DNA of 64,000 bases from an uncultured Lachnospiraceae bacterium. Its GTDB lineage: Bacteria; Bacillota; Clostridia; Lachnospirales; Lachnospiraceae. Made by a program: the position numbers and the translations under genes. The stretch covers positions 163,375-227,374 of the forward strand of contig CAUAFT010000003.1 of the NCBI GenBank assembly GCA_958428365.1, written 5' to 3'. Below are positions 1 through 8,182 of the stretch, piece by piece; positions within the stretch are counted from its first letter, which is position 1; each line of letters begins with the position of its first letter. The notes below the pieces were generated by a model. That model did not search any database and was not told where the DNA came from. It saw only the letters and a program-made list of their open reading frames with translations.

Positions 1-472
1 GGTAGAACCAATAGATGGTCTGCTCCACCTCTTTTTTATCCACTTCGCCATCGGTCTCAAAGATGCCGTAGATTTCCACGAACAACTCGCAGAACATGGT
101 AATCCATTCCCCGCGTCCCTCATAAGCATAACCGATACAGGCACGCAGATCCGTATATAAAAAGCTCAGGATACCGCCGAAATCCTCACCAAGTTTTTCC
201 ACGGCATAGGCAGGATCGGCATAACTTGTCTCATAATTTTCTTCTAAAATATCCTGATAAAAGGCTTGATTTCTCTGCTTTGCCGCCTCTATGGATTCGG
301 AATCCAGAGAACCTTCCTCCTGCATCTTCAAGGTCTCATCCACCTTGATTAAAAATTCCGCAACATTTTTAAAATATGCCCTGTATTCTCCGCGGACACT
401 CTCCTCTTTCGCAATCTGAAAAATCCGCTCCATGACTAAATCATGACGTTCTTTTTGTATTTCCAGTTCCAT
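1..472 (-). CDS. Unidentified protein, N-terminal part (gene runs off the window)
   Basis: An open frame reads from an ATG at 472 to the window edge without a stop, so only the first 157 codons are visible. The start is backed by an AAGAGGTAA Shine-Dalgarno sequence a few bases upstream. The protein is acidic, soluble and largely helical, with no signal peptide or membrane segment. The tone of the sequence (for example FLYTDLRACIGYAYEG) faintly recalls the N-terminal extension of clostridial M29-type leucyl aminopeptidases, but no metal-binding motif lies in the visible part, so this is only a guess. It follows the HD-domain gene by 88 bases on the same strand and may be its operon partner. 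Confidence 0.7.
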   Translation of the reverse strand, partial: MELEIQKERHDLVMERIFQIAKEESVRGEYRAYFKNVAEFLIKVDETLKMQEEGSLDSESIEAAKQRNQAFYQDILEENYETSYADPAYAVEKLGEDFGGILSFLYTDLRACIGYAYEGRGEWITMFCELFVEIYGIFETDGEVDKKEVEQTIYWFY

Positions 473-560
473 ACCAGTTACCTCTTACATTCCATCTATC
501 ACATTTTCTGCCTAACATATAACGACCCTGAGACTCCCAGCAGCTTCGCTGTTCCCCTCC

Positions 561-1157
561 TCAGGTCATATCATCCACAATATTTCCTTTTTCTACATTT
601 TCATCAATAATAGTTTTCAGATATTCCCAGATGACTTCTGAACCTTCATGGGTTCTCTCATTACGCCCCATAACCTGAGATTTTTTCACGCCGTGCTCTC
701 TCCAGGACTTTCCTCCTGACGCATTGTTCAAAAGCACAGGCTGTACATTGTCCAGCATCCTTGCGAACTTGGCTTCCGGAGTTTTCCGCTCTTCAAATTC
801 ATCCCAGAGGCTCCGGTATTCCTCCGCCTGATCCTCAGGCAGGATTGGAAAGATCCGCTCTGCCGCCGCTAACTCCCTTGCTCTTTTCGTCTCATTTCCA
901 GCCGTATCGTAAGCATAGGTATCCCCTGCATCGATCTCTATGACGTCGTGCAAAAGCACCATCTTCATGGTCTTTAACACATCAATCGGCTCGTTGGCAT
1001 ATTCGGCAAGTGTAAAGCACATCAACGCCAGATGCCAGGAATGCTCCGCATCGTCTTCTTTTCTCTCTCCGTTCGCAAGATAGGTCTGTCTTACGATGGA
1101 CTTGATCTTGTCCAGCTCCAGAATGAATTTCAGCTGCTGTTCTAATCGCTTCATCAT
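561..1157 (-). CDS. HD-domain phosphohydrolase (YfbR/HDDC2-like)
   Basis: This 198-residue cytoplasmic protein belongs to the HD_3 metal-dependent phosphohydrolases, the group that includes 5'-deoxynucleotidases. The metal-binding residues are visible: a His in the segment EHSWHLALM near residue 40, the HD pair in LLHDVIEIDAGD near residues 69-80, and a later Asp in RMLDNVQPVL near residue 135. The length is normal for the family. Nucleotide monophosphate dephosphorylation is inferred from the family; the substrate cannot be read from the sequence. It lies 36 bases downstream of a small membrane-protein gene and is probably co-transcribed with it. Either of two adjacent ATG codons could start it. 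Confidence 0.9.
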   Translation of the reverse strand: MMKRLEQQLKFILELDKIKSIVRQTYLANGERKEDDAEHSWHLALMCFTLAEYANEPIDVLKTMKMVLLHDVIEIDAGDTYAYDTAGNETKRARELAAAERIFPILPEDQAEEYRSLWDEFEERKTPEAKFARMLDNVQPVLLNNASGGKSWREHGVKKSQVMGRNERTHEGSEVIWEYLKTIIDENVEKGNIVDDMT

Positions 1158-1193
1158 ATTGTTTCTCTCTTTCCATCGACTTTCATTCTTATG

Positions 1194-1526
1194 TTATAAC
1201 AAAGATCCCAGAAGATACAGCGCAATCCAGAGCACCGTCGCCACCGCCGACAACACAACTCCGGCATAGGGCAGGCTCCGAAAGGTATCCTTCTCCTGTA
1301 CTGCCTGTACCGCCTCCACAAAGGAAGCCACGCCAATAAAGAGCGCCACGATCCCCACACTACCCAGGTAGCCGCCGCCATTACCTGCCATCCCCACCGC
1401 CTGTACGACCATAACAACCAGCAGGATCAGCGAAAGAACGGCGCCCACGCAGGAGATGGCGCCTTTGGCAGATCTTTTCTTTTCCGTAAACTTATAACTT
1501 CTGTTTTTCCTGTTTTTTCTTCTCAT
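1194..1526 (-). CDS. Small multi-pass membrane protein (DUF6142-like)
   Basis: This 110-residue protein has a very basic N-terminus (RRKNRKNRSYKF) followed by three to four hydrophobic segments, so it is an integral membrane protein. It resembles the uncharacterised DUF6142 family of Lachnospiraceae; this is recognition by eye and no function is known. The start at 1526 is chosen over a longer frame because a GGATGGAGAGAA ribosome binding site precedes it. It overlaps the end of the upstream vanZ-like gene by 35 bases in another frame, which suggests translational coupling within one transcript. Confidence 0.7.
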   Translation of the reverse strand: MRRKNRKNRSYKFTEKKRSAKGAISCVGAVLSLILLVVMVVQAVGMAGNGGGYLGSVGIVALFIGVASFVEAVQAVQEKDTFRSLPYAGVVLSAVATVLWIALYLLGSLL

Positions 1527-1965
1527 TTCTCTCCATCCATTTTTTTGCCGCCAGAAAGCAGAGAAATCCAAGGCTGCCTCCCAGCGTATTCAGGATCATA
1601 TCGTCCACATCAAAGCTCCCCACCTTGGAGAGAAGCTGTATACATTCAATCAGCAGACTAAATTCAAAGGACAATAGGGTTACATACAAAAAGCTGCGGT
1701 TTTTTCTGCTGAGCGTAGGCAGAAAAAAGCCAAACGGAAGAAACGCTGCGACATTTCCAAGCAGATTTACCATAACTGCCATCATTCCCAGTTTCTTCCG
1801 ATACACAATAAATCTTCTGATCTCCAAAAACGGAATCAGATTATAGTGATAGCTTCCGGTGAGATTCGTCCTCCCCATGATTTCTGCAAAAAACAGAAAG
1901 TAACTCAGTAATAAGAGATATCCTCCAAAGAGAATCCACCTAAAACATAATTTCTTTTTTGTCAT
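1492..1965 (-). CDS. VanZ family membrane protein
   Basis: This 157-residue protein has about four transmembrane helices and the VanZ-type core. A conserved stretch in the middle (LLGNVAAFLPFGFFLP) is followed by a helix ending in SLLIECIQL and a C-terminal FDVDDMILNTLGG motif. VanZ-like proteins are named after the teicoplanin-resistance accessory protein; most stand-alone homologues have no established role. It overlaps the upstream small ORF by 26 bases and the downstream membrane-protein gene by 35 bases, so the three form a tightly packed set. A second VanZ-type gene lies at 21488-22042. Confidence 0.88.
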   Translation of the reverse strand: MTKKKLCFRWILFGGYLLLLSYFLFFAEIMGRTNLTGSYHYNLIPFLEIRRFIVYRKKLGMMAVMVNLLGNVAAFLPFGFFLPTLSRKNRSFLYVTLLSFEFSLLIECIQLLSKVGSFDVDDMILNTLGGSLGFLCFLAAKKWMERNEKKKQEKQKL

Positions 1966-2092
1966 GTAACAAACGTGCCCCGCTTACAATTGCGATAATA
2001 CCGCAGACTACTCCCGCCACCATCATGATAATTCCCACGGTCAGGGCTCCAGCGCCACTGCGGCTCATTGTTTTATATGCTTTTTCGTTCAT
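1940..2092 (-). CDS. Short membrane protein of about 50 residues
   Basis: This small protein has one long hydrophobic stretch (LTVGIIMMVAGVVCGIIAIV) between a polar N-terminus (MNEKAYKTMSRSG) and a short basic tail. The ATG at 2092 is preferred over two upstream in-frame starts because GGAGG sits seven bases ahead of it. I do not know a function. The gene begins 50 bases after pyrE and overlaps the following vanZ gene, so it is probably on the pyrE transcript. Similar short proteins seem to be common in Lachnospiraceae, which is an impression and not a search result. Confidence 0.65.
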   Translation of the reverse strand: MNEKAYKTMSRSGAGALTVGIIMMVAGVVCGIIAIVSGARLLHDKKEIMF

Positions 2093-2142
2093 ATTCATTC
2101 CTCCAAATATTATTATGATCTCCTCAGATCCCATTACAGATC

Positions 2143-2826
2143 CTATGCCTTAACACCATACTCTTCATAGTATTGGTCAATCGCGGCTTTTAATGTATCA
2201 TCGATGACAACTTTTCCATGGCACGGACGGTTATATAGGTGTTCCACCACGTCTGCCATGGTCACGATGGCATTGGTGGGGAAACCGTAGATATCCTTCA
2301 CTTCATCCAGGGCGGACTTTTTGCCTCCCTTGCCGACTTCCATGCGGTTCAAGGATACCATAAGTCCCACGATCTGAACATCTGCCGCTCCCTTTACCTT
2401 CGGCACAGTCTCTTCCATAGATTTACCGGAGGTGGTTACATCCTCAATCATCACTACACGGTCGCCGTCCTGTAATTTACTGCCGAGGAAGCTTCCTTTA
2501 TCTGCTCCGTGATCCTTCTCTTCCTTGCGGTCTGAGCAGTAACGGATCTCTTTTCCATATAAATCACTGTATGCCATGGCAGTCACTACTGCCAGCGGGA
2601 TTCCCTTATAAGCCGGTCCGAATAACACATCAAAATCATCTCCATAGTGTTCGTGAATCGCCTTTGCGTAATATTCTCCCAGTCTGCGGAGCTGGCTTCC
2701 GGTTACATAGGCTCCTGCGTTCATGAAAAACGGGGACTTTCTGCCGCTCTTTAAGGTGAACTCACCGAACTTCAAGACGTCGCTCTCCACCATAAATTCT
2801 ATAAATTCCTGCTTGTATTGCTCCAT
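2143..2826 (-). CDS. pyrE: Orotate phosphoribosyltransferase
   Basis: This enzyme transfers ribose-5-phosphate from PRPP to orotate, giving OMP in de novo pyrimidine synthesis. At 227 residues it is a normal-length type I phosphoribosyltransferase. The PRPP loop is VVMIEDVTTSGKSMEE near residues 122-137, the substrate region FTLKSGRKSPFFMNAG lies near residues 23-38, and the catalytic loop lysine region is RKEEKDHG near residue 101. An AGGAGG site precedes the ATG. It is separated by more than 6 kb from pyrC-pyrF-pyrK-pyrD and has its own promoter at 2980-3008, so it is transcribed independently of them. Confidence 0.96.
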   Translation of the reverse strand: MEQYKQEFIEFMVESDVLKFGEFTLKSGRKSPFFMNAGAYVTGSQLRRLGEYYAKAIHEHYGDDFDVLFGPAYKGIPLAVVTAMAYSDLYGKEIRYCSDRKEEKDHGADKGSFLGSKLQDGDRVVMIEDVTTSGKSMEETVPKVKGAADVQIVGLMVSLNRMEVGKGGKKSALDEVKDIYGFPTNAIVTMADVVEHLYNRPCHGKVVIDDTLKAAIDQYYEEYGVKA

Positions 2827-2979
2827 TTTATCTTAAAACCTCCTGTTTGTGCGGCTTCCCGCCTTTTGTCTATTCTCAAAATGCTCTGCTGCGCACTTTT
2901 TATACATTGCCATTACAGGCTTTATCCATTTGTAACTCCTGTCTATATAAAAATAGGAAGGACTCTAAATATCTTCCCT

Positions 2980-3008
2980 ATTTTACCATAAAATTTTATT
3001 AGATTCAA
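2980..3008 (-). promoter_or_regulatory. Predicted sigma-A promoter for pyrE
   Basis: On the minus strand a TTGAAT -35 box (3003-3008) and a TAAAAT -10 box (2980-2985) are separated by exactly 17 bases. This predicts an untranslated leader of about 145 nt before pyrE. The 328-base stretch 2827-3154 holds this promoter and the leader; I see no coding gene, PyrR-binding consensus or convincing attenuator in it. Confidence 0.6.
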
Positions 3009-3154
3009 TCTGTATTTGCGTGCTGCTCATACTGTTTATGTAGAGTTATAATTGATGTGTGAATCCAGATAGAGAGAAAACTATTCCCTCTTTCCTTGTC
3101 AACCAAAAAGCAGCAAACCATATAGATTTACTGCTCATGTGAATCTTTATTCAG

Positions 3155-3334
3155 TTATAAATGTCTGTCCGTATCTCTTGCAGCATACATCAGGCGGCGT
3201 ACTTCCATCACATCATCAATCAGGCGTAATGCTGCGGTCTCATTCTTTAAAACATTGGCAATGTAATTCGCTGTGCTGATTAAATCCTGCTCAAATATCG
3301 GCAAATACCTAAGCTGATAGGATCTATTTTCCAT
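3155..3334 (-). pseudogene. RelE/ParE-type toxin with internal in-frame deletion
   Basis: The frame encodes only 59 residues, whereas RelE/ParE toxins of this kind are about 95-105. The first half (YQLRYLPIFEQDLISTANYI) is a typical toxin N-terminus and the last part (VMEVRRLMYAARDTDRHL) is a typical toxin C-terminus. The middle, which normally carries the PYYRIYV-type beta strands and catalytic residues, is missing. The junction falls at IDDV, a tetrapeptide expected at both ends of the missing piece, so a deletion between short direct repeats is likely. The ATG at 3334 overlaps the antitoxin stop and follows an AAGGAG site. The product is presumably inactive. Confidence 0.72.
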
Positions 3335-3584
3335 GTACCGCACTCCTTACATTACCAAAAACTGTTTCATGGGAAAGCCTTTCTTCTGTCATTGCCGCCT
3401 GTCTGTCAGCTTCATCAAGTTTCATTTCAATGCTGTCTGTCAGGCTTGCATATTCTTCCAGGCTTAATACGACCATTGCGCCATACCCATTTTTAGTAAG
3501 ATAAACAGGTTTTCCACTGTTTACAATGCTTTCAATCTCTGGAAATTTATTTCTTAGGTCAGAAACAGGGCGGATTTGTATCAT
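3324..3584 (-). CDS. Phd/YefM family antitoxin
   Basis: This 86-residue protein is a type II antitoxin of the Phd/YefM family, which represses its own promoter through an N-terminal fold and neutralises a partner RelE/ParE toxin through its C-terminal tail. The family signature is clear: IRPVSDLRNKFPEIESIV, then PVYLTKNGYGAMVVLSLEEY near residues 26-45. The ATG at 3584 is preferred over a TTG two codons upstream because GGAG is nine bases ahead of it. The antitoxin is intact although its partner toxin gene, overlapping by 11 bases, has lost its centre, leaving an orphan antitoxin. Confidence 0.88.
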   Translation of the reverse strand: MIQIRPVSDLRNKFPEIESIVNSGKPVYLTKNGYGAMVVLSLEEYASLTDSIEMKLDEADRQAAMTEERLSHETVFGNVRSAVHGK

Positions 3585-3688
3585 GTTCAAGCACTCCTTT
3601 CATATCATTTATTCTATCCTGATTTTATCAGAATATTATCACAAAAAACAATGCTTTCTACCAGTTTATTTTTTTCGGCAGCCGAATG

Positions 3689-3717
3689 AAAAATCCACCC
3701 TGTATACGATGTGGATT
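3689..3717 (-). terminator. Rho-independent terminator of the aldo/keto reductase operon
   Basis: On the minus strand an ATCCAC/GTGGAT stem with a 12-nt loop is followed by TTTTTC, 35 bases after the stop of the 3752-4750 gene. Confidence 0.55.
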
Positions 3718-3751
3718 GGATACGCCGGATCCCTGACTGTCTTTTTTGATT

Positions 3752-4750
3752 TCAGCTATTCCGATTTATGTAAGCCGCTCCACCATATACAGCCGACATT
3801 GGTATTTCTTCTAATGACTTGTCCAAGGCTTTGATTTCATTCTGGGTTAGTTCTATATCCGCTGCACCAGCATTTTCCTTTAAACGGATCTGTTTTGTTG
3901 TCCCTGGAATCGGTACAAGCTGCGGATTTTTACACATCATCCATGCAAGCGATATTTGTGCGGAAGTAGCATTTTTTTCTTTTGCAAAATCAGCCAGAAG
4001 CCGTAACAGATCTTGATTTTTTTCTTCTGCCTCTGCGGTAAACTGCGGCATATTACTTCTGTAATCGGTCTTGCTGTCAAAATTGTCATTTTTTCCATAA
4101 GCGCCGCTTAAATATCCGTTTGCCATAGGAGAAAAGGCAACAAATCCGATATTCAGTTCTGCTAATACCGGAAACAGCTCTTCATACCATCTTGCCATCA
4201 TAGAATAACGATTTTGAATTGCCGTAAGCGGGCAAACCGCATGAGCTTTTCGTATCACTTCCTCATTTGCTTCCGAAATTCCCCAATGTGTTACTTTCCC
4301 TTCTTTTATCAGTTCCAAAATCGTTCCCGCCACTTCTTCCGCAGGAACATCCGGATCGATCCTGTGCTGATAATACAAATCAATATGATCTGTGTTCAAA
4401 CGTTTTAGACTTCCCTCCACCGAAGAACGGATCGTTTCCGGGCGGCTGTCGAGCAGCATATGATCCCCCTGCATTTTGATACCGAATTTTGTTGCAATCA
4501 CCACATGATCACGCACATCTTTCAACGCTTCTCCCACCAGCTCTTCATTATTAGATATTGTTCCATCCGCAAATGTTCCCACATATCTTTCCGCTGTATC
4601 AAAAAATGTATATCCCATTTCATAAGCATCTCTGATAAATCGAACTGCTTTCGCTTTCTCCATAGGTGCACCATACGCATGGGAAAGTCCCATACATCCA
4701 AGTCCTACCGCACTGACTTCCAGATCTTTACCTAAAGTCCTCTGTTTCAT
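3752..4750 (-). CDS. Aldo/keto reductase (YghZ/Gcy-like, long form)
   Basis: This 332-residue NAD(P)H-dependent oxidoreductase has the aldo/keto reductase (beta/alpha)8 barrel. Visible family features are LEVSAVGLGCMGLSHAYG at the N-terminus, the catalytic Asp and Tyr in FFDTAERYVG near residues 50-58, the Lys in VVIATKFGI near residue 85, the His in LYYQHRIDPDVP near residue 119, and the cofactor region LVPIPGTTKQIRLKEN near residue 287. The ATG at 4750 is chosen over a longer frame because GGAGG lies seven bases upstream. It starts 14 bases after the lipoprotein gene and ends the island. The natural substrate is unknown. Confidence 0.92.
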   Translation of the reverse strand: MKQRTLGKDLEVSAVGLGCMGLSHAYGAPMEKAKAVRFIRDAYEMGYTFFDTAERYVGTFADGTISNNEELVGEALKDVRDHVVIATKFGIKMQGDHMLLDSRPETIRSSVEGSLKRLNTDHIDLYYQHRIDPDVPAEEVAGTILELIKEGKVTHWGISEANEEVIRKAHAVCPLTAIQNRYSMMARWYEELFPVLAELNIGFVAFSPMANGYLSGAYGKNDNFDSKTDYRSNMPQFTAEAEEKNQDLLRLLADFAKEKNATSAQISLAWMMCKNPQLVPIPGTTKQIRLKENAGAADIELTQNEIKALDKSLEEIPMSAVYGGAAYINRNS

Positions 4751-4764
4751 TTGATTTCCTCCAC

Positions 4765-5595
4765 TTATTTTTCCTGTGCAAAAAGCCATCCCATTATAGT
4801 TTCATCCTGTGCAAATAAGCCTCCGCCACCATGTTCATTATTTACTCCCTTAGAAGTAAAATACTCATGATTTTTCACGTCAAGCACCAGCAGCTTATCT
4901 ATCTCCGATTCAGATAATCCTTGTTTTTTATATAAATCATGTATTTCTTCATACGCAATTTTGGTCGGCTCAGAACCATAATATTCATCATTTTCTCCGA
5001 TTGCAAAATAGATGGGCACACGATTCTCCACAACGGCTGCATAGTCTCCATCCCATTTTGAGCTGCAATGCAAATATGCTGTAAAAAGCTCCGGTGCCTT
5101 TTCGAGTACAAGCGGCATGGTCTCTCCGCCGCCGGAATATCCATTTGCATATACTTTTGACGTATCAATATTGTAGTATTTTATTAAGAATCTCACTAAT
5201 TCAACCGTCTTATTCGCGGAGGTTTCTCCCCAATCGTCAAGCTGGGGCGCCGCAATAATCATTTGTTCATTATATTTTTGCGCCTCAAAAGCAAATTCTT
5301 CTGACTGTAGATTTGCTCCTACACCTTGAAAATACAAACCCTCATATCCCGGCAAGGTCACATACAATGCGAATGGTACGCTTCCGTCATAGCTGTCCGG
5401 TACATAAATATGGTAATGAATATCTCCCACGCTATCAACATGGAGAACATTATCCATCTGAAAGCCTCTGTATCCTTCTGAGCCTTCTATTACGCTCTGC
5501 TGCTTTTGAGTGTCATTCGTGCCTTCTGTGCCAGACGCGCCGCATCCGGTCAATGACAAAATTATTATCACAGACAGCAACATTGCAATCTTCAT
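4765..5595 (-). CDS. Alpha/beta-hydrolase lipoprotein (esterase-like)
   Basis: The protein is 276 residues with a lipoprotein signal peptide ending in LTGCG (lipid-modified Cys near residue 18), so it should be anchored outside the membrane. The nucleophile elbow GYSGGGE near residue 155 carries the catalytic Ser, and the conserved histidine is probably in NHEYFTSKG or NNEHGGGG near the C-terminus. The fold resembles extracellular esterase/depolymerase-type hydrolases; the substrate is unknown. Its ATG directly abuts the stop codon of the upstream aldo/keto reductase, so the two are likely translationally coupled. A surface hydrolase among cytoplasmic reductases is an unusual pairing. Confidence 0.82.
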   Translation of the reverse strand: MKIAMLLSVIIILSLTGCGASGTEGTNDTQKQQSVIEGSEGYRGFQMDNVLHVDSVGDIHYHIYVPDSYDGSVPFALYVTLPGYEGLYFQGVGANLQSEEFAFEAQKYNEQMIIAAPQLDDWGETSANKTVELVRFLIKYYNIDTSKVYANGYSGGGETMPLVLEKAPELFTAYLHCSSKWDGDYAAVVENRVPIYFAIGENDEYYGSEPTKIAYEEIHDLYKKQGLSESEIDKLLVLDVKNHEYFTSKGVNNEHGGGGLFAQDETIMGWLFAQEK

Positions 5596-6441
5596 CTATT
5601 TCTGCTCATCTACAGGCGGAACCATACCTACATACTGTTCCAACAGTTCCGGTGTGCTGTGATAATAACGCTTCTGCTGATCTAAAGCGGTAATCTTCTC
5701 CATTTCTTCATCTGTCAGAGCAAAATCAAACAGTGCAAAATTATCCCTGATATGTGCCGGATTTTTAGAACCCGGAATTACAATATTACCTGCCTGAATA
5801 TGCCAGCGAAGAATTATCTGCGCCGCACTCTTTCCGTATTTTCGTCCCAGTTCCGTAAATATCGACTCCTGCATCAGCCCTGCATCGCCATGTCCCAAAG
5901 GATACCATGCCTGAATATAGATATTTTCCTGTGCTAAAAACTCTTTTAACTCTTTTTCCTGAGAATATGGGTGTACCTCCGTCTGCAAGACTGCTGGTTT
6001 AATCTCACAAACAGCTAAAATCTCCTTTATCTGCTCTATCGTAAAGTTGGAAAGTCCGATTACACGCACCTTACCTTCCTTGTAAGCCTTTTCCATCAGG
6101 TGATAACCAGCGATATAATTACCTGCGGGCTGGTGGATCAAAAGCAAATCAATGTAATCTGTATCCAGTCGCTCCAACGTTTTCTCCACAGCGTCTGCCT
6201 GCTCATAAAAGCTCGGCCAGATCTTTGTCTCAAGAAAAATCTCCTCTCTTTGCAGACCTGATTTTTTCATAGCACGACCCACAGCTCTCTCATTCAGATA
6301 AGCGTTGGCTGTATCAATCAGACGATATCCATCTGCAAGAGCGCTTACTACTGATCTTTCAGCCTCATCCGGTTCTAAAAGAAATGTTCCTATTCCTGCC
6401 ATTGGCATTTTTACATCATTGTTTAATGTTGCGTATTCCAT
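5596..6441 (-). CDS. Aldo/keto reductase (AKR5-like, 2,5-diketogluconate reductase type)
   Basis: At 281 residues this is the short form of the family. It shows the catalytic Asp and Tyr in RLIDTANAYLNERAVG near residues 40-55, the Lys in FLETKIWPSFYEQ near residue 74, the His in LLIHQPAGNY near residue 104, and the cofactor loop IVIPGSKNPAHIRDN near residue 220. It reduces aldehydes or ketones with NAD(P)H; the specific substrate cannot be assigned. It is the first of three adjacent genes (AKR, lipoprotein hydrolase, second AKR). It lies 71 bases from the flavodoxin gene with no evident terminator between, so the whole island may be one transcript. Confidence 0.92.
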   Translation of the reverse strand: MEYATLNNDVKMPMAGIGTFLLEPDEAERSVVSALADGYRLIDTANAYLNERAVGRAMKKSGLQREEIFLETKIWPSFYEQADAVEKTLERLDTDYIDLLLIHQPAGNYIAGYHLMEKAYKEGKVRVIGLSNFTIEQIKEILAVCEIKPAVLQTEVHPYSQEKELKEFLAQENIYIQAWYPLGHGDAGLMQESIFTELGRKYGKSAAQIILRWHIQAGNIVIPGSKNPAHIRDNFALFDFALTDEEMEKITALDQQKRYYHSTPELLEQYVGMVPPVDEQK

Positions 6442-6512
6442 GCTTCATTACCTCCATCTTTTATATGATAATTTTAAAATGTGCCTTTATCTGTTTATTC
6501 TTCTTTGCATAA

Positions 6513-7178
6513 TTACAGCCCCAATTCATCTGCCCATGCTGCCACATCTTCTGTAGATGCACCGGAAGAAAATCTCTGTCCTTCCTGCCAGTCTCCTGTT
6601 CCTGCCATTTCTTCCAGCAATGATCCACTTTCTCCCATGCCGGAAGATGCAGAAGTTGCAAAAGGTATTACTGTTTTTCCAGTAAAGTCATTGTTTGTCA
6701 CAAATTCGTTGACCGGCCATGCAGCAATGCCCCACCAGATTGGATAACCGATGAAGACCGTACTGTACTCATCCCAATTCTCTACACTATCCTGCGTAAG
6801 AGGAATATTACGCAGAGCTTCATCGTCATGCTCTTTATTTACGCGGCTTCCATCTTCTGTCCAGTCCAGATCCTCGTCTGTGTATGGGGTTTGAGGGATC
6901 AGTTCAAATGTATCTGCATTTAATGTATCTGCAATATCTTTTGCTACTCTCTCTGTATTGCCTGATGCCGAATAATAAACAACTAAGATTTTGTTTTCCG
7001 CAGTTCTATCTGCATCTGTACTCTCAGAACCGTTTGTATCTGCATCAGTTGCTTCTGAGCTTTCTGTTGCCTCTTTCGCATCAGTATCTGTGTCAGTATT
7101 GCTGCCCTGTGCATTTCCACACGCTGTAAGCCCCAATACCAATAAGCTGCTTAAAAATAATGCTGTAATTTTCTTCAT
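6513..7178 (-). CDS. Flavodoxin-domain lipoprotein
   Basis: The protein is 221 residues. A signal peptide ends in LGLTACG (lipobox Cys near residue 20), followed by an Asp/Thr/Ser-rich linker to about residue 60 and a flavodoxin domain to the C-terminus. The FMN phosphate loop is YYSASGNTERVAK near residues 69-81, and the aromatic/glycine loop around IGYPIWWGIAAWPVNEF is typical of flavodoxin_4 proteins. It should bind FMN on the outer face of the membrane. The neighbours (EFR1 ferredoxin, two aldo/keto reductases, divergent LysR) point to a redox role. A surface-anchored flavodoxin is less common than the cytosolic form. Confidence 0.9.
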   Translation of the reverse strand: MKKITALFLSSLLVLGLTACGNAQGSNTDTDTDAKEATESSEATDADTNGSESTDADRTAENKILVVYYSASGNTERVAKDIADTLNADTFELIPQTPYTDEDLDWTEDGSRVNKEHDDEALRNIPLTQDSVENWDEYSTVFIGYPIWWGIAAWPVNEFVTNNDFTGKTVIPFATSASSGMGESGSLLEEMAGTGDWQEGQRFSSGASTEDVAAWADELGL

Positions 7179-7262
7179 GTTGTTTCCATCCTTTCGTTTT
7201 TTGTTTTTCTATTTGTTACTTTGTTCTTTCCAGAAATCAATAGCTTCATCCAGCCATCCTTG

Positions 7263-8039
7263 CTATTTGTTTTGATTGTTTGCTTCAACTATTTCCGAAA
7301 GCCTGATGTTTTCATTGTGGTATCTCGCCTGCGGATTCTTTTCCGGTATCTTTAACCGAATTGCATTTTGCGGACAGTGATGGACGCACGCCAGACACAT
7401 CTGGCACTTACTCATCTCGTGATATTCTGCATGTTGGTTTTCTATACAAATACGCCCTGTCGGACAGACTCGTGTACAGATGCCGCAGCCAATACAATTT
7501 TGCAGCACTCGGAAAATTCCATTCCTGCTGTCTATAGGATTTGCCTCTCGCATTTCAAGATATTTTTCATGCCATTCTCTATCTTCCTGTGTTACAGTCT
7601 GTTTCCAATGTTTTTTAGACTCTATATCCACTTTCATTCTGGCGATATGCTCATCGACTTTTTTCTCTGGATCAATCGCAATCTGCTCATTCATATCAAA
7701 TGCAGGAAGATAATTATCTACCATCATAATCGTATTGATATAATCTGCTTCCATTCCGCATTCCTTCAAATAATGATCTGCAAGCTCTGCTGCTCCGCCA
7801 TGTATTCTTCCATATGTCAGCACAAGGAAAAAATAATCTGTATAAAATGATGTTTTTTTCAGAAAACGCTTCACCATTTCCGGCATCTCATGTCCATAGA
7901 CCGGACATACAATACCTATTTTGTCTGCTGTGAACTCACTTCCTTCATCATGAATGACCTGGGGAATACTCATTCTCACCTCATCCAGCTTCTTTGCCAC
8001 ATACAAGCTATTGCCTGTTCCTGTAAAATACAATACCAT
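7263..8039 (-). CDS. EFR1 family flavodoxin-ferredoxin protein
   Basis: This 258-residue protein combines an N-terminal flavodoxin-like domain (YFTGTGNSLYVAKKL at residues 4-18) with a C-terminal double 4Fe-4S ferredoxin domain. The two cluster motifs are CIGCGICTRVCPTG near residue 184 and CQMCLACVHHCPQNA near residue 211. Proteins with this layout shuttle electrons between flavin and iron-sulfur centres in anaerobes; the partner is unknown. There is no signal peptide, so it is cytoplasmic, unlike the flavodoxin lipoprotein 84 bases downstream. It is transcribed divergently from the LysR gene, which probably controls it. Confidence 0.93.
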   Translation of the reverse strand: MVLYFTGTGNSLYVAKKLDEVRMSIPQVIHDEGSEFTADKIGIVCPVYGHEMPEMVKRFLKKTSFYTDYFFLVLTYGRIHGGAAELADHYLKECGMEADYINTIMMVDNYLPAFDMNEQIAIDPEKKVDEHIARMKVDIESKKHWKQTVTQEDREWHEKYLEMREANPIDSRNGIFRVLQNCIGCGICTRVCPTGRICIENQHAEYHEMSKCQMCLACVHHCPQNAIRLKIPEKNPQARYHNENIRLSEIVEANNQNK

Positions 8040-8138
8040 TTGAGCATACTCCTCCCCTCTGGTATGTTTACATATTCATTCTTTATGATTGAATTTTATA
8101 TGATTTTTTATGAAAAGTACAATAATTCTTCGGAAATG

Positions 8139-8147
8139 TGCTATACT
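8139..8147 (+). promoter_or_regulatory. Extended -10 promoter of the lysR-type gene
   Basis: TGCTATACT matches an extended -10 element (TGn plus TATACT), about 36 bases before the lysR start codon; no good -35 box is seen. The 143-base region between the divergent genes is AT-rich and probably also holds the operator and the promoter for the minus-strand island. Confidence 0.45.
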
Positions 8148-8182
8148 CTAATGGAATAGTGAAACAGAAAGGAGACTTTGAT

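Noticed and set aside
2943..2982. Hairpin with T tract in front of pyrE as an attenuator
   Set aside because: Its left arm overlaps the predicted -10 box, so it would not be transcribed, and the stem is imperfect.
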